Counted from the first letter of the stretch, positions 35,972-48,783 are shown. The stretch is 64,000 nucleotides of DNA from Acholoe squamosa (GCA_949317995.1 OX439036.1:24154854-24218853); one strand, 5' to 3'. A program made the numbers and translations. The notes: generated from the sequence alone by a model not told the origin.

Positions 35972-38900
35972 CCTGGTCTATTATGCTGCCCACAAGATCA
36001 ATTACCCAGGCACCTTTGTATTTTAAATCTCTTGTCTTGCACCGGCTTATCAATTAAATTTTCCTTGTAATGCCATGTAAATATAAATGCACCACCTGTC
36101 TCTACTGTTCATTTCTCCCCCTGAATAAAACATAAGTCATACAAGGTTTAAAATACCAGCGGCAACCCCAAGTCTGCTTTGCATCTTATCAATATTTAAA
36201 TTAGCTAAGGTGTACAATGTATTTTCTTCTAATGACATCTCCGATGGTGTCATGGCATGACAAGCATATACCTGATTATATTTGTAATGTTTAAAACTGC
36301 CCCATCTGTACTTCGTCCACCCTGGTGCTGCGCCATTTGTTGTTGTGGCACACTCTAGAAATGTCACCTGAATAACGGTGAAATCCCTGTCCCAAAGTTA
36401 CCAGAGATCCCTCATTATTTTCACGGAGATTCCTTGTACCACAGCATGTACTGTACTGTTTTAGTATAATGATTTAGCATACTGTATTTCAATGCCGCAC
36501 CTGCTCCTTCATATTGGACTCCTAAACAAATCAGTACTTCAAACAGTAATGTCTACGCACCCACATAATAAACTGCCATCCAGTATTATAAACGCTTATT
36601 TCACAGGCTAGAGTTACTAAAGGTAGAATGGAGTAAATCTATCGATAATATTCAGTGGCACACCTATGGCGGTATCTTCTGACCTCAGATGATGTCCGCC
36701 ATGCTTATAGCACACTACCTGATATCACACTAAAACATCAGAGATAACATGTATTAGGATTAACACTATAGGGTTGATACTACCAGATGATATGGTAACA
36801 GCAGTTATCTGTTATTCATAGACTAATGCCTACACTATATAGGTCAGACGGATCCATTATAGATAAAACAAGAGGATAAGTACCTCCTCGTCCAAACCAG
36901 TGCAAACATAAGCACAGGATGTTCGGTCCTGTCATTCCCTTAACCATTGGGAATTTGGCTCCATTGGGAATTTGGCTGTGAGCATGCACATTCTTTGAAA
37001 AGTGCCACTCCTTTTATATATACGGAATGATAAAACGGTACACATAGGGCCCTTTATGCAAGAAGCACCAGGGTTTCTTTTTCCAGAAAGTTCGCCGTGA
37101 AGGCATTTTCATACCTCGATATACCTTGGTAAAAAAGAAAGAACTTTTTTTATACACACTATCATAATTGCAATGAAAATGGTGATAAGGCCTAAAGAAA
37201 ATTGTTATGTTCAGGTAACGATACCTACCCTAATTTCTCGGCCTTAACCTATTTTTTATGAGCATTCTGGGGGAAATCTAAAATTTTGGCATTTTTCGAG
37301 ACATGAAAGACGTTTTTCATTGATTTCGCTCGTCAAATTCGCGTCACGAAGGCGCAGAAATTTACAGCTGGCCTAAAAAAAAATCTCCAAACTAAAAAAA
37401 TTCCCTACCTACCTACCCTAATTGTTTTCGACCCCGTTAAACGAACACAAAAATTTGTAGGCCCAATGGTGAGTCATTTACCTTGTATTCATATATGCAC
37501 ACCCTACATTATAGTAGGATGATTCCCCATCTTAAAGGTCCATCTGCTCCTTACATCCCCCATAGTCTGTCTACCAGGGTCACGGCTGCTTGTGCCAGGG
37601 GATGGTTAACAGGCAATTTGGGTAGCCAATGACTGCTCATATAAAAGGGCCACTTTAAAAGACCAGCTGGGAACGGTAGCTTCGACCCCATAGGGTATAA
37701 GGCAAGATGGCGTGCAGACTTAGCTAAATCTTTCTGGGCTGGATGTATTTCTAAAGGCTGTTGTGCATAGCGACCCTTCGATAAGACACCAGACGTGGAC
37801 CCCAGGGCTATCCCTACTTTTTTCTATATAGAAGGTGTTGAACTGCATACATATTAAGCTATACATAGAAATGAATGGTATAGGTTGCAGAAGCAAAATG
37901 GCAAATTATCTTTGGAATTCACTGCTCCAATACAAAACTATGCTCCCATGAATTGTCAGTGGACAGGCCCGGATATAACAGTTGAAGTCAGAAGGGACGG
38001 CAGCTGGAGTAAAAAGGAAGTGGCACTAGGGCCCTGCCTCTGTGTTCTTCTGAGCCTCTGGAGGAGTGGGTAGATTCTCGGAAAAGGGAAAGAGGGATGG
38101 CTATGGGAGCAAATGCTGGTGCCAACGGGCGGAGAGCAGCTCATGGGGGATGGTCAGAGCTGCTCATCCCACCGTGAAATTCCTCGCCTGGCGTCTAGAT
38201 CCCACCAATGCCTTATCTATGCGGCCCTAGGGAGCAGTTGAGGCATGCAATCATAGTGCTACAGGCAGCAACAAGGCCTCCCGTCTCCTCCTTCAGTATA
38301 CCTCCTTTTACCTGCGGCTTGCCAAAAACAGCTTAAGGCAACTTGATGGTCATGTCGCTCCTGCTCCCCAGCATGTTGACAGCGGCTCAGCAGTCTCTCC
38401 AGGCACGGCATGCCAGACATGCATGATGCTCCTTGCCTATCCTATAAATACCCGATCATAACGGATCTTTATGCAGAGTTTCAGAACCAGCATACATAAT
38501 GCATCACCATGAGCCTCCATGCATTCCTCTGGCCTTTTGATAACGATCTCCCATTATTCACATCCCCTTTGCAGAAATGCCTTCCACTGTTTGATGTATT
38601 GCCCACTTTTGGGAAGGGAAATTCTAGTGCTACTTCCCCCTTAGGAAATGGTTATGTGTCTGACCTTTTTTTTAGCATCGGCCCAAAGTTAGATACATAA
38701 AAAAAATGTGATTAAGACTTGATATTAGCTGCCAACAGATAAATAGGACTTTATGCAGGCTGTTCGTTCTAAAGCATCGGGCGCAGCTCAGAATCCAAGC
38801 ACCGGTAACATCTACTCTGAGAACTGAAATCGGACACGGCAAACCACCCATGGCGCTCAATAACATAAATACCAGATATCCGCCTGCGACGCGTCCGGTA

Positions 38901-39892
38901 ATTTACAGGTTAATTTTGTGACCTTTGTCCTGATAATTAAGGCGCGTCAGATGTGTCCTACTCTGGGCAGGATGTTCTATTACATGTAATACCAGATGTC
39001 CTCTTCCGTCTTTTTTCCTGATTCTAATGCAAAATGATGATGAGGAATTGCATGCGAGCTGTCATTTGGTACATTAAATCCTGCATGTGCGGAAGAATCT
39101 TTCTTGTTATATTGATTATCAGCTTTTATTTCCAACTCCTTGAAAATTTAGCATGCCAGCTAAGACTCAATATAGACTTTACTGAACGGATTTCTTGGCT
39201 AACGAATTCAACCCTGGCATCGATACATTCAGTCCCACGAATAACTGATTGGGCCTCTGCCCGTGGTATTAGACCCCATCCCAATCTCTTAATTGGTGCC
39301 ACATCTAGTGTCTAGATTGTGCTTAGATAGCCATCTGACACTGGGGTTATGCCCTTAGTGGGTCATGGGTCTTACTACTACATGTGCACATTTTACTCCA
39401 ACATTTTTACCGTATGGCTGGTATGATAGAGAAAATGAATATCTGTGTCATAATTATGTCTAGGTTGTCATTGTTAACAACCAATAAGAAGAAATGCAAA
39501 AAAATAACCAAATTGACAGATGTAGAGTGTGCACTGATATCATTTGAAAAAAAAAAGAAGTGGAAAGTTTTGTGTATCTCCCTTTTTTTATTTTGAGAAT
39601 CACAGATTTATTTTTTGAGAATTTTTTCAAATTTTTCATTATTTTTCGACCTGTCCCCAGAAACAATCTCCTGCGATACAGCATTATTACCAAAATAAGC
39701 CTGACATGCACCAGACCCAAAAAGTGGAGTTAAAAATCAAAATGATGCCTGTGGGGATGATGGGTTCAGAGGTAGGGCCAATTTTTTCCCTGCTCAATAG
39801 ACCTCTATAAGGACACCATTGATGGTGGCTATGCTCAACAAAATCAGACCATTTCAACCACTGAGGCATCATCAAATATCAATTCATTTAAG
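35972..39892. other. Non-coding stretch, no gene recognised
   Basis: It contains the second copy of the dispersed repeat (36362-36425), repeated TACCTACCCTAATT words around 37225 and 37415, and two GAGC(A/T)GCTC words at 38134 and 38157. No coding sequence could be supported. Confidence 0.4.
36362..36425. repeat. Dispersed repeat fragment, copy 2
   Basis: Related to 15057-15130 in the same orientation. Confidence 0.45.
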
Positions 39893-40236
39893 GACAGAAC
39901 ATGGCTGACTATATGGAATTGGCGGACAATTCAGAACAAATTTTGGTGGACAGAATGGTATATGAACATTTGCAGACAAAATGGAATTAGCGGACGTTTT
40001 GGAACAAAACATGGTGGACAAAATGGAATTTGCAGACATTTTGGAACAAAGCTTGATGGACAAAACGGAATTAGCCACTGTTACTGAACATTTTGGACAC
40101 AATGGAATGTGGACAATTTTGCGGATATCTGGGAACAAATGCTTGGGGACAAAGTGGAATTGGGAACTTTTGCGGACGTTTCGGACAAAACCTGGTGGAC
40201 ACAATGGAATCTGGGCATTTTCGTGGATAATTTGAA
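39893..40236. repeat. 42-bp minisatellite, left block
   Basis: Diverged copies of a unit like GGACAAAATGGAATT-(t/a)GCGGAC-TTTTGGAACAAAAC-TGGT, period about 42 bp. Because 42 is a multiple of three, long spurious ORFs appear in several frames. Confidence 0.8.
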
Positions 40237-40489
40237 GAGTTTGGTTCCAAACCGCAATAAATCCATTCCAGATTTTCAGCATAAACCCATTTTTGTAGTA
40301 CTCTCCTGAATTAAATTTTAGAGCTTTCATGATAAAACTTTTACCACATAGACTCTGGACAGCCAAAAAATGTATTCACCAAAGAAAATAGTTTTTTTTA
40401 ATACATTTAACTATCTCTTAACTGTAGACTTTTGAAATATTTGCCTCTTTTTTTCAAAATGGCGTTTATTGCGTTTTGGAACCACACTC
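40237..40489. mobile_element. Inverted-repeat insertion splitting the minisatellite
   Basis: Left end GAGTTTGGTTCCAAACCGCA and the reverse complement of the right end, GAGTGTGGTTCCAAAACGCA, form terminal inverted repeats of about 30 bp. The 253-bp interior is unrelated to the minisatellite, which continues in the same orientation on both sides. ATTTGAA and ATTTGGAA at the borders may be a diverged target duplication or just minisatellite sequence. Confidence 0.55.
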
Positions 40490-40940
40490 TTTATTTGGAA
40501 CTAAACCCCATGGACAAAATCCACTTTGGAAGTGTTTGCGGACATTTGGAACAAAACCTGGGGACACAATTGAATTTAGTTATTTTTTGCAGATATTTTG
40601 GAACAAGAGCTGGTGGATAGAATGGAATCTGGACACTTTTGGTGGACATATTGAACCAAAAACTGGTGGACAAAAAGGAATTTTGAACGTTTTGCGGATG
40701 TTCTGGAAGAAAACCTGGGGGACACAATGGAATTTTTACATTTTTGTGGATATTTTGGAACAAGAGCTGGTGGACACAATGGAATTTGGATGCTTTTGGT
40801 GGATGTTTTGGAAGAAAACCTGGTGGACACAATGGAATAAGTAATTTTTGGCGGACATTTCGGAACAAAACATGTTGGACGAAACGGAATGAAGGATCTG
40901 GCAGATACATCGGAATGGGTGGACATAATGGAAGCCAACA
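40490..40940. repeat. 42-45-bp minisatellite, right block
   Basis: Continuation of the 39893-40236 array. Several units here are slightly longer (GGTGGACATATTGAACC type). Confidence 0.8.
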
Positions 40941-41749
40941 CAGTGTGCTTTTAGCCATGGGTCAGTTTTCAACATCATAGCCAAACCCTCTTTAAACACC
41001 ACAAGCACACTTTATAATACATACAACAAAGGTACATAGTCCGTGTCTGTATTACTCACACTGAGAACGGTCACTATTTGCACACAAACCCCACCAATAT
41101 GCAGCAGGGGAAATAAGTCCAGCCTGAGGCAGGCCCCAAACCAGGTTAGTGCGACATCGGAGATGCTCCATATTAGGAGTTGCTCGCTGGTATAGGGGTG
41201 AGATGCTCCCCGTGAGCTGCTTGGTGCTATATGGAGAAGCTCAGTGTAACAGGTTTACCCAGCCCCGCCGGGCTCAGCGGGACACATGCATGTGAGCTAG
41301 TTGCACTATGATAGTTACTAAATTTTTGAGATAGAATTACTCACGTCCCAGCACAATGAAATCAAATTCTAGTATTCATTTATGTAATCCACACCTATTC
41401 TACCAACTGTACATTTCGTGAGTACAATACAACTGGCTTTGGTATAGAGCGGTGATGTAGCTATCCAAATTTTGCTATAATTCCCAGTGCGGCAGCTGTG
41501 TGAGAGTTGGATGTGTTGGGGAGGATTTTGGGGAGAGAATAGAAATTGTGCTGGTATGCCCCTGGGTGATCAGACACAGAGACGAGGTAGTTGCACACAA
41601 TGTTAAGTTATACAGACACTATCCTCCCTCAGGGCATCATTATATACTTAGTGTGCATCAATGTCCAGGCAATACATACAGCCATGTGAGGTAGAATTTG
41701 GTTTGTAGTGGCAGCCTATCCTTTAACATGCATGCAATTGGTACTGGGG
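40941..41749. other. Non-coding stretch, nothing recognised
   Basis: It holds several near-matches to the GAGC(A/T)GCTC word (41163-41240). Nothing else. Confidence 0.35.
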
Positions 41750-41894
41750 GTTATTTCTTAACACATTACGACTGCGCCCTTCTAGTCGTACACATTACGA
41801 CTAGAAGGGCGCCGTCATACGAGAAATTCCATAGAAATAGCACAGAAATCTGCAGTCGTGAGGCTGGGTGATCGTAATGTATTAAGAAATGACC
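41750..41894. mobile_element. Small palindromic MITE with nested hairpin
   Basis: Outer inverted repeats of about 23 bp (GGTTATTTCTTAACACATTA / GGTCATTTCTTAATACATTA) enclose an off-centre perfect 17-bp stem, 41774-41790 against 41796-41812, with a 5-base loop CACAT. 145 bp, no ORF. Confidence 0.55.
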
Positions 41895-42933
41895 GCCTGA
41901 GTCCATAAGGCTGTTGCCAGTCGTGCATTTATCAATTTCAAATGGACCTTGAAAGATGGAGCATCTAGACTACCGCACCCCCATGTTTACCATCATAATC
42001 ATAACATCAAATTAGCAGCAGATAGAATCCTCATACATTTTAGATACTTGTAGCGGTAGGAGCATTTTAGCTCGTCCTATGACTGCAAGTTTAATGCCTA
42101 CCTGAGAGGAACTTGCATTTCAAACCTTCTGAAGTGAGGTAATACCGTGATGAAATGTTATACCAGCCCACATTTTGAGTAAGTAGATTTTGATCGTTAC
42201 ATCTCCGTCAAAATCTCCATTACTGAAATGAATCTAGATGTGTAATAACTTCAGGTACCCTGCCCACCATGTAAAGTGATTTAGTAAAGTTTTTTTTTCT
42301 TTCTGAGATTTAAGTTATTACCATGGCCCCTGGGGCTTCGATTTCAACAAACCATGGAATATCCGGTGACAATAAACTAGCACCTCTATTTTGAAAAGCC
42401 GTTCAACAGTTCAATGTTGTCCAACAAGGAAGTATAGCCTATTTGAAATAGATAAGTACCCGGGCGTTTTTACTGCCCCTCCGGCAGTCTTATCAGATCA
42501 GGATTTGGAAATACAAAAATAAATGTTTTATTAACATTGCCGTGGTTGGAAGCTCTATCAATAATCAATGCATGTGATAATTAAGGAGAATGTCAACAAA
42601 ATTAGCTGTTTTGATAATGACGTCGAAAGCATTCTCTGAAGCATACGTGAGCTTAGTTGCCCGAAGGATGCTGTGCGATAGCTAGCGATACTGCTTGTAA
42701 GTAGTATACCGAAAGTAAGATTATACTACAGGTTAAACAAGTTCTATTCTGAGCCAAGTATACCTGTGGGGATAAATATAATGTACTTCAATAAGGCTGA
42801 GTTCTATTAGAAGCTTTTTTCGGTCCTGTCCTAAGGGGTGTGGACTATTCTCATCACAGTGCATCCAATCAGTGCACGTCGTCCTTTACTTAGCCTCCTT
42901 TGATTTGTCTCTGTTTGATGAAGCACGACAAAA
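41895..42933. other. Non-coding stretch, nothing recognised
   Basis: No gene or repeat identified. Confidence 0.4.
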
Positions 42934-43217
42934 AGGTAGGCACAGTATGCAACCTGTATGGGGTAACTTGGGTGTATTGATGTGCCCTTCTTTAGGCCTC
43001 CTTCCCTTCTACCTGTGGACCTGTCCGTGTAATTATCTCACTCCTGTACAGCGTCTCTTTCTTTACATCGCACTAACTCCTTTTAGATCTAGAGGGGAAA
43101 AGTGGAAAGCACTACTGAAGAAGTAAAAAGGGCTATATCATAATGATCCATATGGCACTCGATGGGGAGTTGATAAAGACCATTGTAGAGAGTGAGAGAG
43201 GGGAGGGGGTTCTCAGG
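42934..43217. repeat. Dispersed repeat Y, solo copy
   Basis: 284 bases about 99% identical to 45868-46152 and 47259-47543. I see three differences, including one missing G. Unlike those copies it is not flanked by repeat Z. Confidence 0.85.
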
Positions 43218-43557
43218 AAAGACACACCCCATACAGGTTGCATACTGTAAACATATTGACTTGGGTAATTCGTAAGGGGGCTCTCTCACACTACACTGTG
43301 CACTTGTAACGTAGCTTTGCATAGCTGTCACTTATGTACACAGTTCCAAGGGACTTCTGGCTTTCTCCTGACGTTTTAAGGTCTATATCGGGACGTGTCA
43401 CCTGTAATAGAGTTCAAATTAGCACTTCTTACCACTAACCGTCTTACCACTAGGTCTACCTGTATGGGAAAACTCGTAGCTACTATGGCGTGTTCTAGTT
43501 GAAAAACATATAGGCCTACTTGGGTGCAATAAAGTGTTGCCAGAAATGGTGGTCTCA

Positions 43558-43624
43558 GTGCAAGAAGGTTGTACAGCAATTGCAATAGAAACCTTCTTGT
43601 ATTGTAACTACAACCTTATTGCAC
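43558..43624. mobile_element. Short palindromic relative of the MITE at 23846
   Basis: GTGCAAGAAGGTTGTA at the left and TACAACCTTATTGCAC at the right form an inverted repeat. An inner AACCTTCTTGT copy adds alternative pairing. It has the same terminal words as 23846-24073 but only 67 bp. Confidence 0.5.
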
Positions 43625-45035
43625 TTATACGACGAAATATCCATCCAAATATTGTTGTCTCTTTTATATTTAAAAAAAAGAAAAGGTATCAATACCAATA
43701 GCAGATGATTGTCCTACCTGGACCAAAAAAAATCAGCAAAGTCCACCTTCAATGACTTTAATGCGCCCCTGCTTTTGTTTCGCCTTTTCCTCTTGTTTCT
43801 GATCCCCAGATAGTAGAGGTATCTGACCACCAAAACATTCTGCACTATAATTTAATGTAACTCATACACCCGTAAAAGTGGAATTTCACTGTTCAAACAC
43901 TCCAAATCACTCAAAATCATGAAGGGGCACATTTTCCCCCTCTCTGGGTGCAAGATCCAGACGTTGTTCACCAACCCAGTTTTTCTGTACGAGCATATGT
44001 TTGAACCCATCCCCCTTTTGGCCTATTCTGCACACAATTAGTGATTATTTCCAACCTTTTTTTAAATAAGTATTTTGGGATCCTGGACAAAGGAGCTGTT
44101 CCTTGTACTCCATATAATATTATTCTGAATCACAACAGGTTAAACATTTTATCTATGCTTTATTTAAAAGATTGCAGTGATTTTATACTGTAATAGAGAC
44201 CAATCACAGCCCTCCAAGTCCTAAATCTGTACATCTCGGTGTATTACCAGAAGTGATGTCATCATCAATAGTGGAACGATACCTAGAGCAGCAGCTTGCC
44301 ATCCAGCTTGCCATCCAGGCTACCCCTACCCCCAGCAGCCACACAAGCAAACTAGGAAAGGTGGATGCAATCAGTGCTTTCCATGGGTAGTGCACTCACT
44401 GCGCATGCTCCAATCAGCTGCTCATTGCGCCACATACTGCTCGGGGAATTCCATGGCAGAAAATGATATCTTGGGAAATGTCCCTACTTTTTGCACCAAC
44501 TCCTAATTTTAGGCACCAATGGTCTTCACTCCCATGCACGTGTGCCTGGACGCGAAACTGGAGATTATGTGTTCATTTTGTTTCATTCTAATTCAAGGTG
44601 TATGAACTGGATCATTCCTCTATGGACATTCTTTATGGGGGAATCACTAGCCCTACAGTTGCTATGGGGCTAGGAGCTACGACCCTCTGGCCTTTTGTTC
44701 TATGTCCTTGTTTGGCTCAGGTGGAGCTGACTTGAAGCTATATATTATAAGATGTCAAGGGGCATGTTCTCTGGATGAACACGAAATGTCAGCGGCCGCA
44801 AAATAGTGTCGACTTGCTGGTCGCCTTGGGGGAGCAGCTCAAGGCTCCTACTGGGGACAATATGGTACGTAACGAGCAACTCAGCTCCTCCCCGGACCTG
44901 CTCCGACTGCTGCCTCTGACATGTTATACTAGGGAGCCACTCCTAGTTAGGCACTGGGGGAATGGATAAAGCTACATAATAGGACAACATGACCCGCAAC
45001 AGTGGCACATATTCATCTGGACAGTAACTTGTTCT
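43625..45035. other. Non-coding stretch, nothing recognised
   Basis: No gene recognised; one GAGC(A/T)GCTC word at 44832. Confidence 0.4.
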
Positions 45036-46426
45036 GCATCTCAACACTATTTATTTGCTGTATACAATATTTCTGTTATTTCAAAGCTATGTATTCATAG
45101 ATGATACAGTTCTTGTTTATGATAATTCTTATCAGGCAATCCAGCTCATTGTTTCTTCCCTTTCCCACATACATAACATAATGGAGAATCCTGATATCAT
45201 GGTTAGCCATATATGTCGCAATCCAATGGGTTCAATGTAGATACTAAGACCTATATAAAGCATCCTAAAAAATTGGGTCACGATGCCTGGCTGGTTTCAC
45301 TGAATATTTCCACTCTGTCGCCTTAGAATGCCTGCCAGAAGGTGGGCCGGATATTGGCCTTCCTGCTGGCTTTGTGGTGTTCTGCACAGAGACAGTCAAT
45401 GGCATTTAAAGGTCAGGCTACAGCATTTAAACTAACGTGTTCAGGTGGACCATCATGCAGGTGGGAACTTTAATCGCAGCAGGAACCCATACATCCGCCA
45501 ACCAGGTGGATATAATTAGTCATATTGGGGCCACACAGGGGATAGATTCATGAAGATGTATTTATAGGGAGCTGCCATTCTAATCCGATACTAGAAAGAG
45601 TAGTAAACATGCTTTAAAAATTAGATAACGCCTACAGGGGATAAGAATGACATGCCTGGTTAGGAAAGAAGACCGGATGCTTCTAATTGTGATAAGAACT
45701 CGACTAACTTTTACACTGACACCACCAGATGAGATAAAATCTCGTCCCTACCCGCACTCATACTACGTCAGAGGTAGGAGTGGCCTTTGGGGATTTTATC
45801 TGAACTAACACAAAATCAGCGATTATATGGTGAGTGATTGTCAAAGGCGAGACACCTTTCTGCATCTAGGTAGGCACAGTATGCAACCTGTATGGGGTAA
45901 CTTGGGGTGTATTGATGTGCCCTTCTTTAGGCCTCCTTCCCTTCTACCTGTGGACCTGTCCGTGTAATTATCTCACTCCTGTACAGCATCTCTTTCTTTA
46001 CATCGCACTAACTCCTTTTAGATCTAGAGGGGAAAAGTGGAAAGCACTACTGAAGAAGTAAAAAGGGCTATATCATAATGATCCATATGGCGCTCGATGG
46101 GGAGTTGATAAAGACCATTGTAGAGAGTGAGAGAGGGGAGGGGGTTCTCAGGTTCTTTTACACTGACACCACCAGATGAGATAAAATCTCGTCCCTACCC
46201 GCACTCATACTACGTCAGAGGTGGGAGTGGCCTTTGGGGATTTTATCTGAACTAACACAAAATCAGCGATTATATGGTGAGTGATTGTCAAAGGCGAGAC
46301 ACCTTTCTGCATCTAAGTTTAAATGGATTTGAATCCTTTGTAATGTTGTCATAGTAACTAAGTAATGTATGGGCTAACAGGCACCGAATGGCATGTATCG
46401 TAGGATATCGTAACGAGTGGCCGTAG
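45036..46426. repeat. 1391-bp tandem duplication, unit 1
   Basis: Matches 46427-47819 at an exact offset of 1391 with one difference noticed (GAGGTAGG versus GAGGTGGG near 45775). Inside, repeat Z (161 bp) occurs at 45708-45868 and 46155-46315 and brackets repeat Y (45868-46152). Its right border is the left arm of the palindrome seen whole at 47747. Confidence 0.92.
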
Positions 46427-47819
46427 GCATCTCAACACTATTTATTTGCTGTATACAATATTTCTGTTATTTCAAAGCTATGTATTCATAGATGATACAG
46501 TTCTTGTTTATGATAATTCTTATCAGGCAATCCAGCTCATTGTTTCTTCCCTTTCCCACATACATAACATAATGGAGAATCCTGATATCATGGTTAGCCA
46601 TATATGTCGCAATCCAATGGGTTCAATGTAGATACTAAGACCTATATAAAGCATCCTAAAAAATTGGGTCACGATGCCTGGCTGGTTTCACTGAATATTT
46701 CCACTCTGTCGCCTTAGAATGCCTGCCAGAAGGTGGGCCGGATATTGGCCTTCCTGCTGGCTTTGTGGTGTTCTGCACAGAGACAGTCAATGGCATTTAA
46801 AGGTCAGGCTACAGCATTTAAACTAACGTGTTCAGGTGGACCATCATGCAGGTGGGAACTTTAATCGCAGCAGGAACCCATACATCCGCCAACCAGGTGG
46901 ATATAATTAGTCATATTGGGGCCACACAGGGGATAGATTCATGAAGATGTATTTATAGGGAGCTGCCATTCTAATCCGATACTAGAAAGAGTAGTAAACA
47001 TGCTTTAAAAATTAGATAACGCCTACAGGGGATAAGAATGACATGCCTGGTTAGGAAAGAAGACCGGATGCTTCTAATTGTGATAAGAACTCGACTAACT
47101 TTTACACTGACACCACCAGATGAGATAAAATCTCGTCCCTACCCGCACTCATACTACGTCAGAGGTGGGAGTGGCCTTTGGGGATTTTATCTGAACTAAC
47201 ACAAAATCAGCGATTATATGGTGAGTGATTGTCAAAGGCGAGACACCTTTCTGCATCTAGGTAGGCACAGTATGCAACCTGTATGGGGTAACTTGGGGTG
47301 TATTGATGTGCCCTTCTTTAGGCCTCCTTCCCTTCTACCTGTGGACCTGTCCGTGTAATTATCTCACTCCTGTACAGCATCTCTTTCTTTACATCGCACT
47401 AACTCCTTTTAGATCTAGAGGGGAAAAGTGGAAAGCACTACTGAAGAAGTAAAAAGGGCTATATCATAATGATCCATATGGCGCTCGATGGGGAGTTGAT
47501 AAAGACCATTGTAGAGAGTGAGAGAGGGGAGGGGGTTCTCAGGTTCTTTTACACTGACACCACCAGATGAGATAAAATCTCGTCCCTACCCGCACTCATA
47601 CTACGTCAGAGGTGGGAGTGGCCTTTGGGGATTTTATCTGAACTAACACAAAATCAGCGATTATATGGTGAGTGATTGTCAAAGGCGAGACACCTTTCTG
47701 CATCTAAGTTTAAATGGATTTGAATCCTTTGTAATGTTGTCATAGTAACTAAGTAATGTATGGGCTAACAGGCACCGAATGGCATGTATCGTAGGATATC
47801 GTAACGAGTGGCCGTAGGC
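46427..47819. repeat. 1391-bp tandem duplication, unit 2
   Basis: Second unit, with Z at 47099-47259 and 47546-47706 and Y at 47259-47543. The near-identity means a very recent duplication, or an assembly artefact. Confidence 0.92.
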
Positions 47820-47883
47820 CACGAGTTACGATATCCTACGATACATGCCATGAGGTGCCTGTTAGCCCATACCTTACTAAGTT
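47747..47883. repeat. Large near-perfect palindrome (67-bp arms)
   Basis: Arms 47747-47813 and 47817-47883 are reverse complements with only a few mismatches around a 3-base centre GTA. The left arm is also the end of duplication unit 1, which stops one base past this centre. Confidence 0.88.
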
Positions 47884-47949
47884 TATTACACGATTAATCA
47901 ATAAATAATCAATAAATAATCAATAGAATATCAATAAAAACAAGTTGAG

Positions 47950-48505
47950 AACAAAAATCCTTCCCCGGGACTCGAAGCCAGCCATAGTCATGATAGTGTG
48001 TGTACACAGGTACATACACCTCCTCGCCCGGCAGCGGACAGCGACAGCCCCGGTCTCGGCTAGGCTTGGCAGCGGCATACGGCGAAAAATAGTGTACATA
48101 CACCTCCTCGCCAGGCAGCGGACAGCGGCAGGGCACACGGCAAAAAAGACGCCTCTCGCTGTTATGTTTGTGTATAATACACCTCCTTCCCCGGCAGCGG
48201 ACAGCGACAGCGCACACGGCGAAAAAAAAGATGTACCCAGACCGGGACGCGAACCGCGGACCTCTGACGGCTGCGCGCAACGTGCTAACCGCTAGACCAC
48301 CGCGTCTCCTCCATTCACTGCGTCTCACTGTTATGTTTGTGTATAATACACCTCCTCGCCCGGCAGCGGACAGAGACAGCGCACACGCCTTTGTATCATA
48401 TCCAGATTTGGTTCGAACCGAGCATATCTCGTCAGTCCCTGTGGCGCAGTGCATAGGGAGTTGGATTTGGGATGTGAGACTGCAGGTTCGATCCCTACCC
48501 TGGCC
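47950..48505. repeat. Cluster of tRNA-like and GC-rich repeat modules
   Basis: The module CACCTCCTCGCCCGGCAGCG-GACAGCGACAGCGCACACGG occurs four times (near 48016, 48100, 48179 and 48348), twice preceded by GTTATGTTTGTGTATAATA. Between the third and fourth is a minus-strand tRNA-like sequence (48239-48309) with A-box-like TGGTCTAGCGG and B-box-like GGTTCGCGTCC. A plus-strand tRNA-like sequence (48435-48505) carries TGGCGCAGTGC and GGTTCGATCCC. A half B box (rc of GGGACTCGAAGCC) is at 47968. All look like SINE fragments; none keeps a full cloverleaf. Confidence 0.6.
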
Positions 48506-48526
48506 TGGAAAATTTCGTGGGTTTTA

Positions 48527-48552
48527 ACATGTGACATGTGACATGTGACATG
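48527..48552. repeat. ACATGTG(A)C short tandem repeat
   Basis: ACATGTGAC repeated about three times directly after the tRNA-like sequence, as in many SINE tails. Confidence 0.75.
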
Positions 48553-48560
48553 GACAAGGA

Positions 48561-48618
48561 GTGCTGATATCCACCCCAAACTGTGCTGATATCCACCTCA
48601 AAGAGTGCTGATATCCAC
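48561..48618. repeat. 22-bp tandem repeat, three units
   Basis: GTGCTGATATCCAC begins at 48561, 48583 and 48605. Confidence 0.85.
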
Positions 48619-48783
48619 TTAGGATCTGCTCATAAGGGGTCGCACAATATGCAGGAATATCAGAACTGGGATATCCAGAAAAAACACCCAAAATCACAGA
48701 GGTCGTGTAATAATATTTGATATAATATCGTCTTACTGTGTATATTCAGGTATATATCCACTAAAGGTTACACATGTAAACCC

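Noticed and set aside
39884..40958. ORFs of 155-160 codons on the minus strand and 122 codons on the plus strand
   Set aside because: They arise from the 42-bp minisatellite, whose period is a multiple of three; both strands are open and no conserved domain is visible.
45055..46631. Two identical 61-codon ORFs
   Set aside because: Identity is explained by the 1391-bp duplication; no coding evidence.
48011..48390. CRISPR-like array of GC-rich repeats
   Set aside because: Only four irregularly spaced imperfect copies in a eukaryotic SINE-rich region; no equal spacers and no cas genes.
48239..48505. Genuine tRNA genes on either strand
   Set aside because: Anticodon and T stems do not pair well; only the internal promoter boxes are convincing.
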